From the NCBI RefSeq assembly GCF_015686655.1, contig NZ_JADPMP010000001.1, forward strand, positions 62,001-126,000: 64,000 nucleotides of DNA, in the 5' to 3' direction. This stretch comes from Pontibacter sp. FD36. Lineage in GTDB: Bacteria > Bacteroidota > Bacteroidia > Cytophagales > Hymenobacteraceae. Positions within the stretch are counted from its first letter, which is position 1, and every line of letters begins with the position of its first letter. A program made the translations under genes and the position numbers. Below, one piece after another: positions 10,015 through 18,659 of the stretch. The notes beneath the pieces were generated by a model that was given only the letters and a program-made list of their open reading frames with translations, was not told where the DNA came from and ran no database searches.

Positions 10015-10039
10015 GGTGTCTTAGCAGAAGTCAATAAAG

Positions 10040-10073
10040 AAGGGGAACGCTATTGCAGCGTTCCCCTTTTTGT
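10040..10073 (+). terminator. Rho-independent terminator
   Basis: A 12-bp perfect stem AAGGGGAACGCT / AGCGTTCCCCTT with a 5-base loop and a T tract after it. It ends the rlmB transcript and lies between convergent genes, so it may act in both directions. Confidence 0.9.
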
Positions 10074-10113
10074 TACTATATCCATACCTGAGCAGGTATA
10101 AAATTTTAGTCTG

Positions 10114-11190
10114 TTAGATATACTCAGCGCCTTTTTTGGATTTGGCATCCGACATAAACTCCTTTACTTTCTGCTCTTCGTCCAGGCGGCAGATCATCAG
10201 CACATTGTCGTGCTCGGCCACAATGTAGCCTTCCAGCCCCTGTAGCACCACCAGGCGTTCCTTAGGTGTTTTGATGATGCAGTTTTTAGTGTCGTAGAGC
10301 ATCACATCGCCATCCACTACGTTACCGGTCTCATCTTTCTCGTTAATGGTATAGAGCGAGTTCCAGGTGCCCAGGTCCGACCAGCCAATATCGGCCAGCA
10401 CCACATACACATTGTCCACCTTCTCCATGATGCCATAGTCGATCGAGATGTTACGGCAATGGGAGTAAGCTTTCACGATGAAGTTAGGTTCTTCCGGCGT
10501 ATGCATATAAGAAGCGCCTTCTTCAAACACTTCGCTTATTTCAGGCAGGTATTGTTTGAAGGCCCTCATGATACTCTGCACATTCCAGATAAAAATACCG
10601 GAGTTCCATACAAAGTCGCCGCTGTTGAGGAACATCTGTGCCAGCTCCAGGTTCGGCTTTTCTGTAAAGGTTTTTACCTTTTTGATACCCTGTGACTCAC
10701 CGTCGATGTACTGGATATAGCCGTAGCCTGTGTCAGGGCGGCTTGGGGTGATGCCAAGTGTGATGAGCACGTCATCGCTGTCGGCGGCTTCCACAGCCTC
10801 TTTAATGACCTTGGTAAAGGCGTCCTGCTTCAGTACCACGTGGTCCGAAGGCGTCACGATGAGGTTAGCATTCGGGTTGATCTGCGCTATTTTGTACGAA
10901 GCGTAAGCGATACAGGGAGCAGTGTTGCGACCGATCGGCTCGAGCAGGATCTGGTTGTCGCTCAGCTGCGGCAGCTGCTCTTTTACCAGGTTTTCGTAGT
11001 CGCGGTTCGTCACCACGTATACGTTTTCGGGTGGGCAGATGTCCTTGAAACGGTTCATGGTCATCTGGAGCATGCTTTCGCCTACGCCAAGTACATCATG
11101 AAACTGCTTTGGGAAATCGGTACGACTGAATGGCCAGAAGCGGCTACCGATGCCGCCTGCCATGATAACCACATAAGTGTTTTCGTTCAT
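10114..11190 (-). CDS. manC: Mannose-1-phosphate guanylyltransferase
   Basis: Makes GDP-mannose from mannose-1-phosphate and GTP for surface polysaccharide and protein glycosylation. The 358-residue protein begins with the nucleotidyltransferase signature MAGGIGSRFWPFSR and the PKQF segment, followed by ILLEPIGRNTAPCIAYA and the FTEKP motif typical of the family. It has no fused phosphomannose isomerase domain, so it is the short form. It starts 2 bp after the kdsD stop on the same strand, indicating a kdsD-manC operon for cell-envelope sugar supply. Confidence 0.93.
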   Translation of the reverse strand: MNENTYVVIMAGGIGSRFWPFSRTDFPKQFHDVLGVGESMLQMTMNRFKDICPPENVYVVTNRDYENLVKEQLPQLSDNQILLEPIGRNTAPCIAYASYKIAQINPNANLIVTPSDHVVLKQDAFTKVIKEAVEAADSDDVLITLGITPSRPDTGYGYIQYIDGESQGIKKVKTFTEKPNLELAQMFLNSGDFVWNSGIFIWNVQSIMRAFKQYLPEISEVFEEGASYMHTPEEPNFIVKAYSHCRNISIDYGIMEKVDNVYVVLADIGWSDLGTWNSLYTINEKDETGNVVDGDVMLYDTKNCIIKTPKERLVVLQGLEGYIVAEHDNVLMICRLDEEQKVKEFMSDAKSKKGAEYI

Positions 11191-11192
11191 GT

Positions 11193-12164
11193 CTATATAA
11201 GTCCTTCTTTCAGCAAATCGTGGAGGTGCACAAAGCCCTCGAATTTGCCTGATTTAGTGACAATAAGTTGCGTGATGTTTTTTTGCTGCATGATAGCCAA
11301 CGCTTCAGCCGCATAGGTTTCGGGCTCTATGGAGAGGGGAGATGCCGTCATGATATCTGAAGCGCGTATACCGTCTATTGAATCATATTTGTTCAGCATA
11401 CGGCGTAAATCGCCATCAGTTATAATTCCCACCAATTCTTCTGTTCCTTCTTTTACCACAGCAGTGGCACCCAGCCTTTTAGAGGAAATTTCGATGATGA
11501 TATCCTTCAGCGCGGCGTTTTCCAAAACCTGTGGCGCCATGTTCTGGCGGAAGATATCATCTACCTTCAGGTAGAGGCGCTTGCCCAGTGAGCCGCCCGG
11601 ATGCAACGTGGCAAAGTCGGCGCTGCTGAAGCCGCGGGCCTCCAGCAGGCTCACCGCCAGGGCATCGCCGAGCGCCAGCGCAGCCGTTGTGCTGGTTGTA
11701 GGGGCCAGGTTGTGTGGGCAGGCTTCGCGCTCTACAGAGGCGTTCAGCACGAAGTCAGCGCTCTGGGCCAGGTATGAATCTGTGCTCGAAACAAGTGCCG
11801 CCAATTGGGCACCTTTGCGTTTGAGCAAAGGAACAAGTACCTTTATCTCAGGCGTGTTACCGCTCTTGGAGATACAGATTACAAAATCGTCGGGCTGGAT
11901 CATGCCCAGGTCACCGTGGATGGCGTCGGCAGCATGCATAAAGAGAGCCGGGGTTCCGGTGGAGTTGAGGGTAGCAACGATCTTGCCGGCGATGTTGGCA
12001 CTCTTGCCTATACCTGTCACTACGACACGCCCTTTGATGTTCAGAATGGCTTTGACGCAATTTTCAAAGCCTTCGTCGATAAAATCCGCCAGTCTGGCGA
12101 TAGCTTCAGCCTCATCGGCCAATACTTTTTTTGCTGTAAGGGCTATATTATTAAGAAGATTCAA
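11193..12164 (-). CDS. kdsD: Arabinose-5-phosphate isomerase KdsD (KpsF/GutQ family)
   Basis: Interconverts ribulose-5-phosphate and arabinose-5-phosphate, the first step of KDO synthesis for lipopolysaccharide. In its 323 residues an SIS domain comes first: TGIGKSANIAGKI near residue 50, the ISKSGNTPE loop, and the ATLHPGGSLGKRL segment that closes it. Two CBS domains follow, with GIITDGDLRRML in the first. It is the first gene of an operon with manC and diverges from recQ across a 67-bp gap. Confidence 0.93.
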   Translation of the reverse strand: MNLLNNIALTAKKVLADEAEAIARLADFIDEGFENCVKAILNIKGRVVVTGIGKSANIAGKIVATLNSTGTPALFMHAADAIHGDLGMIQPDDFVICISKSGNTPEIKVLVPLLKRKGAQLAALVSSTDSYLAQSADFVLNASVEREACPHNLAPTTSTTAALALGDALAVSLLEARGFSSADFATLHPGGSLGKRLYLKVDDIFRQNMAPQVLENAALKDIIIEISSKRLGATAVVKEGTEELVGIITDGDLRRMLNKYDSIDGIRASDIMTASPLSIEPETYAAEALAIMQQKNITQLIVTKSGKFEGFVHLHDLLKEGLI

Positions 12165-12231
12165 TTTAAATTTGTGTTAAAGGTATCCTAAGGGGATACG
12201 TTGCTTTACAGTTAAATTTCTGATTTATTAC

Positions 12232-14412
12232 ATGTCTACCAAACAGGAGATCAATCTCAAAAACAAATTAAAGGAAGTTTTTGGGTATAATCAATTTAGG
12301 GGGAATCAGGAGTTGATAATAAACAATATTATCAACGGAAAGAACACCTTTGTGATTATGCCGACCGGTGCTGGCAAGTCGTTGTGCTACCAACTGCCTG
12401 CCCTATCGCTGCCGGGAACTGCCATCGTTATTTCGCCGCTGATCGCCCTGATGAAAAATCAGGTGGATCAACTGAACGCTTTCGGGGTGAATGCCCATTT
12501 CCTGAACTCCACACTTTCAAAGTCGGAGATCAACAAAGTGAAGAAGGAAACCCTGGCCGGTGAAGTGAAGCTGCTCTATGTAGCGCCGGAATCACTGACC
12601 AAAGAAGAAACAGTTGAGTTTCTGCGTGCATCTAATATCTCCTTTGTAGCCATAGACGAGGCCCACTGTATTTCAGAGTGGGGACACGACTTCCGTCCGG
12701 AGTACCGTCGCATCCGGGGCATCATCGACCAGATCGGCAACCTGCCGATCATCGCCCTGACGGCAACGGCCACTCCTAAGGTACAACTCGACATCCAGCG
12801 CAACCTGCAAATGGACGAGGCCTCGGTGTTCAAATCGTCATTTAACCGTACGAACCTGTACTACGAGGTGCGCCCCAAGCACAACACCAAGAAGCAGGTT
12901 ATCCAGTACGTGAAGAAGAATAAAGGCAAAAGCGGTGTGATTTACTGCCTGAGCCGTAAGAAAGTAGAAGAGATCGCGGAACTGCTTCGCGTGAATGATA
13001 TCAAAGCACTGCCTTACCATGCCGGTCTGGACTCCCATATACGCATGGCCAACCAGGATGCCTTCCTGAACGAGGAAGCCGACGTGATTGTGGCAACCAT
13101 CGCCTTCGGTATGGGCATCGACAAGCCGGATGTGCGTTTTGTCATCCACTACGACACGCCAAAATCCATTGAAGGCTACTACCAGGAGACAGGCCGCGCC
13201 GGCCGTGACGGTCTGGAAGGTAACTGCATCATGTTCTATAGCTACGATGACATCATCAAGCTGGAGAAGTTCAACAAAGACAAGCCGGTAACAGAGCGCG
13301 ACAACTCCAAGCTATTGCTGCAGGAAATGGCCGCCTATGCCGACTCAGCCGTGTGCCGCCGTAAGCAATTGCTGCACTACTTTGGAGAGGCCTACGAAAA
13401 AGACTGTGGCTTCTGCGACAACTGTCTGCATCCGAAAGAACGCTTTGAGGCACAGAACGAAGTGTTGCTGGCCCTTAAGACGATACAGCAGACAGGAGAG
13501 CGCTTCAGCATCGATCACAACACAGCCGTACTGACAGGCTTGCGCAACCAACACGTAACAAGCTACGAGCACGATCAACTAGAAGTGTTTGGTGCCGGCA
13601 AGGAGCACGACGCCCAGTTCTGGAGCTCAGTGCTGCGCCAAGTGTTGCTGTCAGAGTACCTCGAGAAAGACATCGAGCAGTTTGGTATTGTAAAGCTTAC
13701 GCAAAAGGGCTTGAACTTTATCTCGAATCCGCACCCGATCCAGCTGACCAAAGACCATGATTATGAGCAGGAGGTAAAAGCAGACGAGGAGAAAGAGGAA
13801 ACGCAAGCCTCAGCCGGGCACGATGAAGTGCTGTTCGATATGCTGAAGAACCTGCGCAAGAAGCTGGCAAAAGAGAAAGGATTGCCGCCGTACGTGCTGT
13901 TCCAGGACCCATCCATTAAAGAGATGGCGACCGTGTACCCAACCACCAAAGAGGACCTGGCGCACATTGCCGGCGTAGGTATGGGCAAGGTACAGAAGTT
14001 CGGCAAGCCGTTCTTGGACATGATCACCAAGTATGTAGAGGATAACGATATTGTGACGGCTGCTGACGTAGTGGTGAAAACCACTGTGAACAAGTCGAAG
14101 ATCAAGATCTATATCATCCAGCAGATAGACAAGAAGGTGGATCTGGAAGAGATTGCTTCTTCCAAAGACCTGACCATGCAGGAGCTGATCGAAGAGATTG
14201 AGCACATTTGCTATTCAGGTACGAAGCTCAACCTGAATTACTACATCGACAATATTCTGGATGATGAGCGTCAGGATGAAATATACGACTACTTTATGAA
14301 CGCCAGCACCGACAATATCGCGGTGGCTCTCAAGGAGCTTGGTACAGACGATTACAGCGAAGAGGATGTACGCCTGATGCGCATCAAGTTCCTGTCGGAG
14401 TATGCTAACTAA
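12232..14412 (+). CDS. recQ: ATP-dependent DNA helicase RecQ
   Basis: A 3'-5' DNA helicase for recombination and fork repair; 726 residues. Walker A is MPTGAGKSLCYQLPAL near residue 45 and the DEAH motif lies in AIDEAHCISEWGHDFRPEY. Motif VI is YYQETGRAGRDG. A zinc-binding site follows (C-x(n)-CGFCDNC), then the winged-helix region. The HRDC domain is marked by the VLFQDPSIKEMA segment and GVGMGKVQKFG. A ~130-residue C-terminal extension follows, common in Bacteroidota RecQ. Diverges from kdsD; a terminator follows. Confidence 0.96.
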   Translation: MSTKQEINLKNKLKEVFGYNQFRGNQELIINNIINGKNTFVIMPTGAGKSLCYQLPALSLPGTAIVISPLIALMKNQVDQLNAFGVNAHFLNSTLSKSEINKVKKETLAGEVKLLYVAPESLTKEETVEFLRASNISFVAIDEAHCISEWGHDFRPEYRRIRGIIDQIGNLPIIALTATATPKVQLDIQRNLQMDEASVFKSSFNRTNLYYEVRPKHNTKKQVIQYVKKNKGKSGVIYCLSRKKVEEIAELLRVNDIKALPYHAGLDSHIRMANQDAFLNEEADVIVATIAFGMGIDKPDVRFVIHYDTPKSIEGYYQETGRAGRDGLEGNCIMFYSYDDIIKLEKFNKDKPVTERDNSKLLLQEMAAYADSAVCRRKQLLHYFGEAYEKDCGFCDNCLHPKERFEAQNEVLLALKTIQQTGERFSIDHNTAVLTGLRNQHVTSYEHDQLEVFGAGKEHDAQFWSSVLRQVLLSEYLEKDIEQFGIVKLTQKGLNFISNPHPIQLTKDHDYEQEVKADEEKEETQASAGHDEVLFDMLKNLRKKLAKEKGLPPYVLFQDPSIKEMATVYPTTKEDLAHIAGVGMGKVQKFGKPFLDMITKYVEDNDIVTAADVVVKTTVNKSKIKIYIIQQIDKKVDLEEIASSKDLTMQELIEEIEHICYSGTKLNLNYYIDNILDDERQDEIYDYFMNASTDNIAVALKELGTDDYSEEDVRLMRIKFLSEYAN

Positions 14413-14461
14413 ATTGTTGATTGCCTAGTGTGGCGATCAGCAAGAAGAATATTTAGTGTGG

Positions 14462-14490
14462 AGAGACCGTTGTATTTTACAGCGGTCTTT
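14462..14490 (+). terminator. Rho-independent terminator
   Basis: Stem AGACCGTTGT / ACAGCGGTCT with one G-T pair, then TTTTCGTTTT, downstream of recQ. Confidence 0.85.
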
Positions 14491-14633
14491 TCGTTTTAAT
14501 AGTGCATATACAGTCGAGAAAAGTAAAAACGATGAATTGTGCTGCACTGCGCATTATAAATTTATAACTTCGCAACAATGCTTTTGGTAACGCTGAGAGC
14601 AGCAATTAATAACCAGCAACTAGCAATTAGACT

Positions 14634-15926
14634 ATGAACGTATTGATTATAGGATCTGGCGCAAGAGAACATGCACTTGCCTGGAAACTAAGCCAGAGCC
14701 CATACGCCGAGCAGATATTTGTTGCACCCGGAAACGCGGGCACGGACGAGTTTCACACCAGCTGCGCTATCGATATTCACAACTTCGATGAGGTGGCTAA
14801 GTTTGTGACGGACTTCAACATCATGATGGTAGTAGTTGGTCCGGAAAATACCCTGGTAGAAGGCATACATGATTACTTTCAGGAGAAGGATTTTCTGCGC
14901 GATGTGCTGGTGGTGGGCCCTAAGAAGCTGGGTGCCATGCTGGAGGGCAGCAAAGATTTCTGCAAGGCCTTTCTGCAGAAGAACAACATCCCGACAGCAC
15001 GTTACGAGACCTTTACGGAAGCAAATTACCGCGATGCCGTGGAGTATCTGCGTACGCACAGCTACCCTGTGGTGCTTAAGGCCGATGGTCTGGCGGCTGG
15101 AAAAGGTGTGATTATCGCACAAACTTTCGAAGAAGCCATCGATAGCCTGGAGGCCATGCTGCGTAACCACAAGTTCGGTAAGGCAGGCAGCAAAGTGGTG
15201 ATCGAGGAATACCTGAAAGGTATAGAGGTATCGGTATTTATCCTGACCGATGGCAAAGAGTATGTACTGCTCCCAGAGGCGAAAGACTATAAGCGCATAG
15301 GGGAAGGCGATGCAGGTCTGAACACAGGAGGTATGGGTGCTATTTCACCTGTGCCGTTTGCCGACGAAACTTTCATGCAGAAAGTACGCGACCGTGTGAT
15401 CGAACCAACTATCCGCGGTATGCAAGCCGATAACCTGGATTATACCGGCTTCCTGTTCATCGGTCTGATGAACGTGAACGGAGAGCCTTACGTGATCGAG
15501 TACAACGTGCGCCTGGGCGACCCGGAAACAGAGGCTATTCTGCCGCGCATTAAGTCAGACCTGTTTGAGCTGTTCCTGGCCCTGCACGATCATAAACTAG
15601 GTAACTTTAAACTGGAAATAGATCCACGCACTGCTGCCACTGTATTCCTGGTATCTGGCGGTTATCCGGAAGGCTTCGACAAAGGGAAAGAGATCTCAGG
15701 TCTGGGACAGGTAGATTCCGACACCCTGGTGTTCCACGCCGGCACCAAGCGGGTAGATGATAAGATCGTGAACAATGGTGGCCGTGTGATTGCGGTAACT
15801 GGATTAGGCAACACCATGGAAGAAGCGCTGGCGAAAGCCAACAAGGCAGCTGAAGCGATCAACTGGACTGACCGCTATTATCGCCGTGATATAGGATTCG
15901 ATTTGGCAAAGCAGCCTATGCACTAG
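14634..15926 (+). CDS. purD: Phosphoribosylamine--glycine ligase PurD
   Basis: Second step of purine synthesis: couples glycine to 5-phosphoribosylamine with ATP. The 430-residue protein has the N-terminal MNVLIIGSGAREHALAW segment and PGNAGT, followed by the ATP-grasp domain with GSKDFCKAFL, LKADGLAAGKGV and NTGGMGAISPVPF. EYNVRLGDPETE supplies the metal-binding residues and a C-terminal domain completes the usual length. It has its own 220-bp upstream region and a strong terminator, so it is probably monocistronic. Confidence 0.96.
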   Translation: MNVLIIGSGAREHALAWKLSQSPYAEQIFVAPGNAGTDEFHTSCAIDIHNFDEVAKFVTDFNIMMVVVGPENTLVEGIHDYFQEKDFLRDVLVVGPKKLGAMLEGSKDFCKAFLQKNNIPTARYETFTEANYRDAVEYLRTHSYPVVLKADGLAAGKGVIIAQTFEEAIDSLEAMLRNHKFGKAGSKVVIEEYLKGIEVSVFILTDGKEYVLLPEAKDYKRIGEGDAGLNTGGMGAISPVPFADETFMQKVRDRVIEPTIRGMQADNLDYTGFLFIGLMNVNGEPYVIEYNVRLGDPETEAILPRIKSDLFELFLALHDHKLGNFKLEIDPRTAATVFLVSGGYPEGFDKGKEISGLGQVDSDTLVFHAGTKRVDDKIVNNGGRVIAVTGLGNTMEEALAKANKAAEAINWTDRYYRRDIGFDLAKQPMH

Positions 15927-15948
15927 GCTGACTATACCTGATAAAAAC

Positions 15949-15983
15949 AAAGGCCGGTGTTTCGAGAAACACCGGCCTTTTTG
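15949..15983 (+). terminator. Rho-independent terminator (bidirectional)
   Basis: Arms AAAGGCCGGTGTTTC / GAAACACCGGCCTTT are perfectly complementary, with T tracts on both strands. It sits between the convergent purD and bacilliredoxin genes. Confidence 0.9.
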
Positions 15984-16003
15984 TTGAGGTAATCTTGGAG
16001 AGC

Positions 16004-16426
16004 TTAGCAGTAAGCCTCGAAAGCGCCCTGCAGGTTGTCTACAATGCGGTTAAGCTCATTACCTTCAATGTGGTAGCGCTCGATCATGTGCACCAGTTCG
16101 CCGTCTTTGAACAGAGCGATAGAAGGAGAGGAGGGTGGGTACGGCAGCATAAACTCACGTGCCTTGGCCACAGCGTCCTGTTCCATACCTGCAAATACAG
16201 TGATCATTTTAGTAGGGCGTTTCTCAGAAGAGGCAACAGCCATTTTAAGGGCAGGGCGCGCTTTAGAAGCAGCACAGCCACATACTGAGTTCACAGCAAC
16301 CAGCACAGTGCCTTCTTTTGACGAAAGCACCTGCTCTACTTCTTCTGCGGTCATCAGTTGTTCGAAGCCTGCAGAGGTCAGGTCTTCGCGGATCGGGGCG
16401 ACCATATATTCAGGATACATTCCCAT
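16004..16426 (-). CDS. BrxA/BrxB family bacilliredoxin (YphP/YqiW type)
   Basis: A 140-residue thioredoxin-fold protein with the family's CGC active site in NSVCGCAASKARPAL near residue 57. Bacilliredoxins remove bacillithiol from S-bacillithiolated proteins in Firmicutes, and Bacteroidota homologues are assumed to act in thiol redox repair. The start MGMYPEYMVAPIR is typical of the family. It is convergent with purD and shares its terminator. The next gene upstream is divergent, so it stands alone. Confidence 0.9.
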   Translation of the reverse strand: MGMYPEYMVAPIREDLTSAGFEQLMTAEEVEQVLSSKEGTVLVAVNSVCGCAASKARPALKMAVASSEKRPTKMITVFAGMEQDAVAKAREFMLPYPPSSPSIALFKDGELVHMIERYHIEGNELNRIVDNLQGAFEAYC

Positions 16427-16687
16427 GGTTATCGGCTTTAAAATTAAAAGATAATTGATACTGCAAAATTAATCATAATTCTGCAGAAAGGCTACAGATC
16501 AGAAGTATAGCCTGAATAGGGAACTTAAAATATATCTTATTGTATAGTTTTGAGAATATGCGTTTTAGCTAAACAGAAGGCAAAGAAGTAGGGTATACAC
16601 TGATATTCCGGTGTGCTTTGTGTAAAGTTATATTCGTCGTGTATGGCTGTCCGGGATATTGCGCGACCATTGGCTTAAGACCTAACT

Positions 16688-17044
16688 ATGTACCCACACC
16701 CTTACCCACATACCTCTGGCATAAATAAACTCCATCAGGTAGCCTACTTCTATATGCCTGCAAACGATGAGCGACCTGCCGAACTTATCCAAATTCTGAA
16801 CTGTGATCGCACCTTTATTCACGTGCCCATGCGTGAAGAAGATGTAACGCTGGATGCTTTTTTTGTGCGTGATATGACGGAGGCTGAAATACAGAATTTT
16901 AGCGATAGTCAGACTTGGCAGATATTTGTGCACTGGGATGAGCTCTATGAAGACCATGTACGCTTTAAAGTAAGCCGAAAAGTAATGAGCGAGCTAGAGC
17001 AGTTAAAGCAGAAGTTTCCGTTGCCTGAGGGTATGGCCGCTTAA
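16688..17044 (+). CDS. Hypothetical protein next to the island boundary
   Basis: A 118-residue predicted soluble protein that I do not recognise. It has no signal peptide or membrane segment and no obvious metal-binding motif. The middle is rich in acidic and aromatic residues (DAFFVRDMTEAEI, FVHWDELYEDHVRF) and the C-terminus is a predicted helix (SELEQLKQKFPLPEG). Codon use looks like its chromosomal neighbours. It is the last apparent core gene before a strong terminator and the tRNA fragment. The start is the ATG at 16688, where a proline/histidine-rich leader precedes the likely folded part. Confidence 0.6.
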   Translation: MYPHPYPHTSGINKLHQVAYFYMPANDERPAELIQILNCDRTFIHVPMREEDVTLDAFFVRDMTEAEIQNFSDSQTWQIFVHWDELYEDHVRFKVSRKVMSELEQLKQKFPLPEGMAA

Positions 17045-17115
17045 AGAACTTATTGGTAGAAAGACCTGAGAACAGAAAAGAAGCAACCTGTACCTGCTAC
17101 GGTACAGCACAAAAG

Positions 17116-17150
17116 AAAAAGGCCTCTCAGATTTCTCTGAGAGGCCTTTT
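17116..17150. terminator. Bidirectional hairpin terminator
   Basis: A 15-bp perfect stem (arms 17117-17131 and 17136-17150, core AGGCCTCTCAGA) with loop TTTC, A-rich before and T-rich after. It serves the hypothetical gene and, in the original chromosome, would also have followed the minus-strand tRNA. Confidence 0.9.
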
Positions 17151-17153
17151 CGG

Positions 17154-17198
17154 TGGTCGCGAAGGGAGTCGAACCCCTAACCTTCTGATTCGTAGTCA
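17154..17198 (-). tRNA. 3' fragment of tRNA-Arg(ACG): attachment-site remnant
   Basis: Read on the minus strand, this gives the anticodon loop CTACGAA (anticodon ACG), the 3' side of the anticodon stem TCAGA, the T arm AGGGG-TTCGACT-CCCTT and the acceptor 3' strand CGCGACC plus A. Upstream of the loop only three stem bases (TGA) match; the next two bases break the stem, and no D arm or 5' acceptor strand follows. So it is a 45-nt partial tRNA, not a gene. An integrase starts 150 bp away, which fits a displaced tRNA 3' end left by site-specific integration. The intact tRNA would be expected at the far end of the island. Confidence 0.85.
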
Positions 17199-17351
17199 TG
17201 ACGATAGCCTTTATTGCTAGTATTATATATTAGTAAAAACCGTCTTTTTAGCCAAATTAAGCAATTTTTGTTTCTCCTTGTTTAGTAATATTACTTGACT
17301 TTTTGACGGTTTGTGTGCAAATTGTGTGTACAGGAAATAATTTGCACACAC

Positions 17352-18659
17352 ATGATACCCGTACTTACTTCCGTCATGCTGGATACCAGAAGGGCTCTGA
17401 AAGATGGCTCATTCCCGGTAAGGTTGAGGCTCACCTTCCAAAGACAGCGCAAATACTATAATACGAGCTACTCTTTGAGCGAGGCAGAATTCTTTAAGGT
17501 TCAAGCGGAAAAGCCGAAAGGAAAGTACAAAGAGCTTCAGATAGCTTTTCAGGCAATAGAGCAGAAGGCTATAGGCATCATCCGTAACCTTGAAACCTTC
17601 ACTTTTGAGCAGTTCGAGAAGAAGTACCTGAACACTGCAGTTAAGAACGATGTCTTTACAGCATTTGAGCAGCAAGTCACAAGACTGGTTGAGGAAGGCA
17701 GGGTAGGCACGGCCAGCAGCTACGAGAGCGCCAGCCTCTCCTTGCTATCCTTTATTCAGAAAGAACCCCTTACCAGAAATAAGGGCTTATCTAGAGCTAA
17801 AGCAACCGAGAAGAGGGAAAACCTGCTGAAGAAACGCAAGCCTCTGGCTTATGCCGCTATAACTGTTGATTTCCTGATGGGGTACGAGAAATGGATGCTT
17901 CAGCACGGCCACTCGATCACCACCATAGGCATCTACCTGCGGGCGCTTCGCGCCATCTACAACAACGCCATCGCGGCAGGGGAGGTGAACGCCGACCTCT
18001 ACCCGTTCGGCAAGAGAAAGTACCAGATACCCTCCGGCCGGAATGTGAAGAAAGCCCTGACGCTGGCAGACATTGAAAAGATATTCTCCTATAAGCCTGC
18101 CACCGAGAACGAAGGGCGTGCGCGGGACCTGTGGATCTTCTCCTACCTGTGCAACGGGATAAACGTGAAGGACATCGCCCGTCTGAAGTACAAGCAGCTT
18201 GACCAGGAGAGGATCACCTTTGTCAGGGCCAAGACGGAGCGGACCAGCCGCCAGAATATCAAGGTCATTACGGCCATGCGGACGCAGGAAATTGATGAGA
18301 TCATCGAGAGATGGGGTAATAAACCCGCTTACAGTGAAGATTATGTGTTCCCCTTGCTTGAACCAGGGTTGTCTGCGGAAAGAGAACGGGCAAAGATTCA
18401 GCATGCCACCAAGACTATAAACAAGTACATCAAGCGTGTTGCCTCCGCGGTTGGCATTGAAAAGAATATAAGCACGTACACGGCCCGGCATTCCTTCTCT
18501 ACAGTCCTCAAGCGAGCAGGGGCACCGATAGAGCTTATATCTGAATCCCTTGGGCACTCTAACCTGAAGACGACCGAAAGCTACTTGGATAGCTTTGAAA
18601 ACGACGTGAAGAAGCAGTACGCTGCACGGTTAACAGCATTTAATATGATTAGCGAGTGA
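17352..18659 (+). CDS. Site-specific tyrosine recombinase (Bacteroidota island integrase)
   Basis: A 435-residue integrase from the ATG at 17352 (MIPVLTSVMLDTRRAL); an upstream start at 17313 is less likely. An arm-type N-terminal domain comes first, then a SAM-like core-binding domain (~105-215), then the catalytic domain. In box II the catalytic Arg and His lie in TARHSF (Arg near 379), LGHSNLKTTESY follows, and the nucleophile is Tyr near 411. The box I position where most recombinases have Gly-x-Arg reads CNGIN, so the first catalytic Arg is replaced by Asn; the Bacteroides integrase IntDOT is known to lack this Arg too. Its position next to a tRNA fragment indicates that it integrated this island. 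Confidence 0.93.
   Translation: MIPVLTSVMLDTRRALKDGSFPVRLRLTFQRQRKYYNTSYSLSEAEFFKVQAEKPKGKYKELQIAFQAIEQKAIGIIRNLETFTFEQFEKKYLNTAVKNDVFTAFEQQVTRLVEEGRVGTASSYESASLSLLSFIQKEPLTRNKGLSRAKATEKRENLLKKRKPLAYAAITVDFLMGYEKWMLQHGHSITTIGIYLRALRAIYNNAIAAGEVNADLYPFGKRKYQIPSGRNVKKALTLADIEKIFSYKPATENEGRARDLWIFSYLCNGINVKDIARLKYKQLDQERITFVRAKTERTSRQNIKVITAMRTQEIDEIIERWGNKPAYSEDYVFPLLEPGLSAERERAKIQHATKTINKYIKRVASAVGIEKNISTYTARHSFSTVLKRAGAPIELISESLGHSNLKTTESYLDSFENDVKKQYAARLTAFNMISE

Noticed and set aside
17154..17198. Complete functional tRNA-Arg gene
   Set aside because: The D arm and 5' acceptor strand are missing and the anticodon stem fails after three pairs, so only a 3' fragment is present.
17313..17351. 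Longer N-terminus of the integrase
   Set aside because: The extra 13 residues (with several Cys) do not match integrase starts; ATG at 17352 fits the family.
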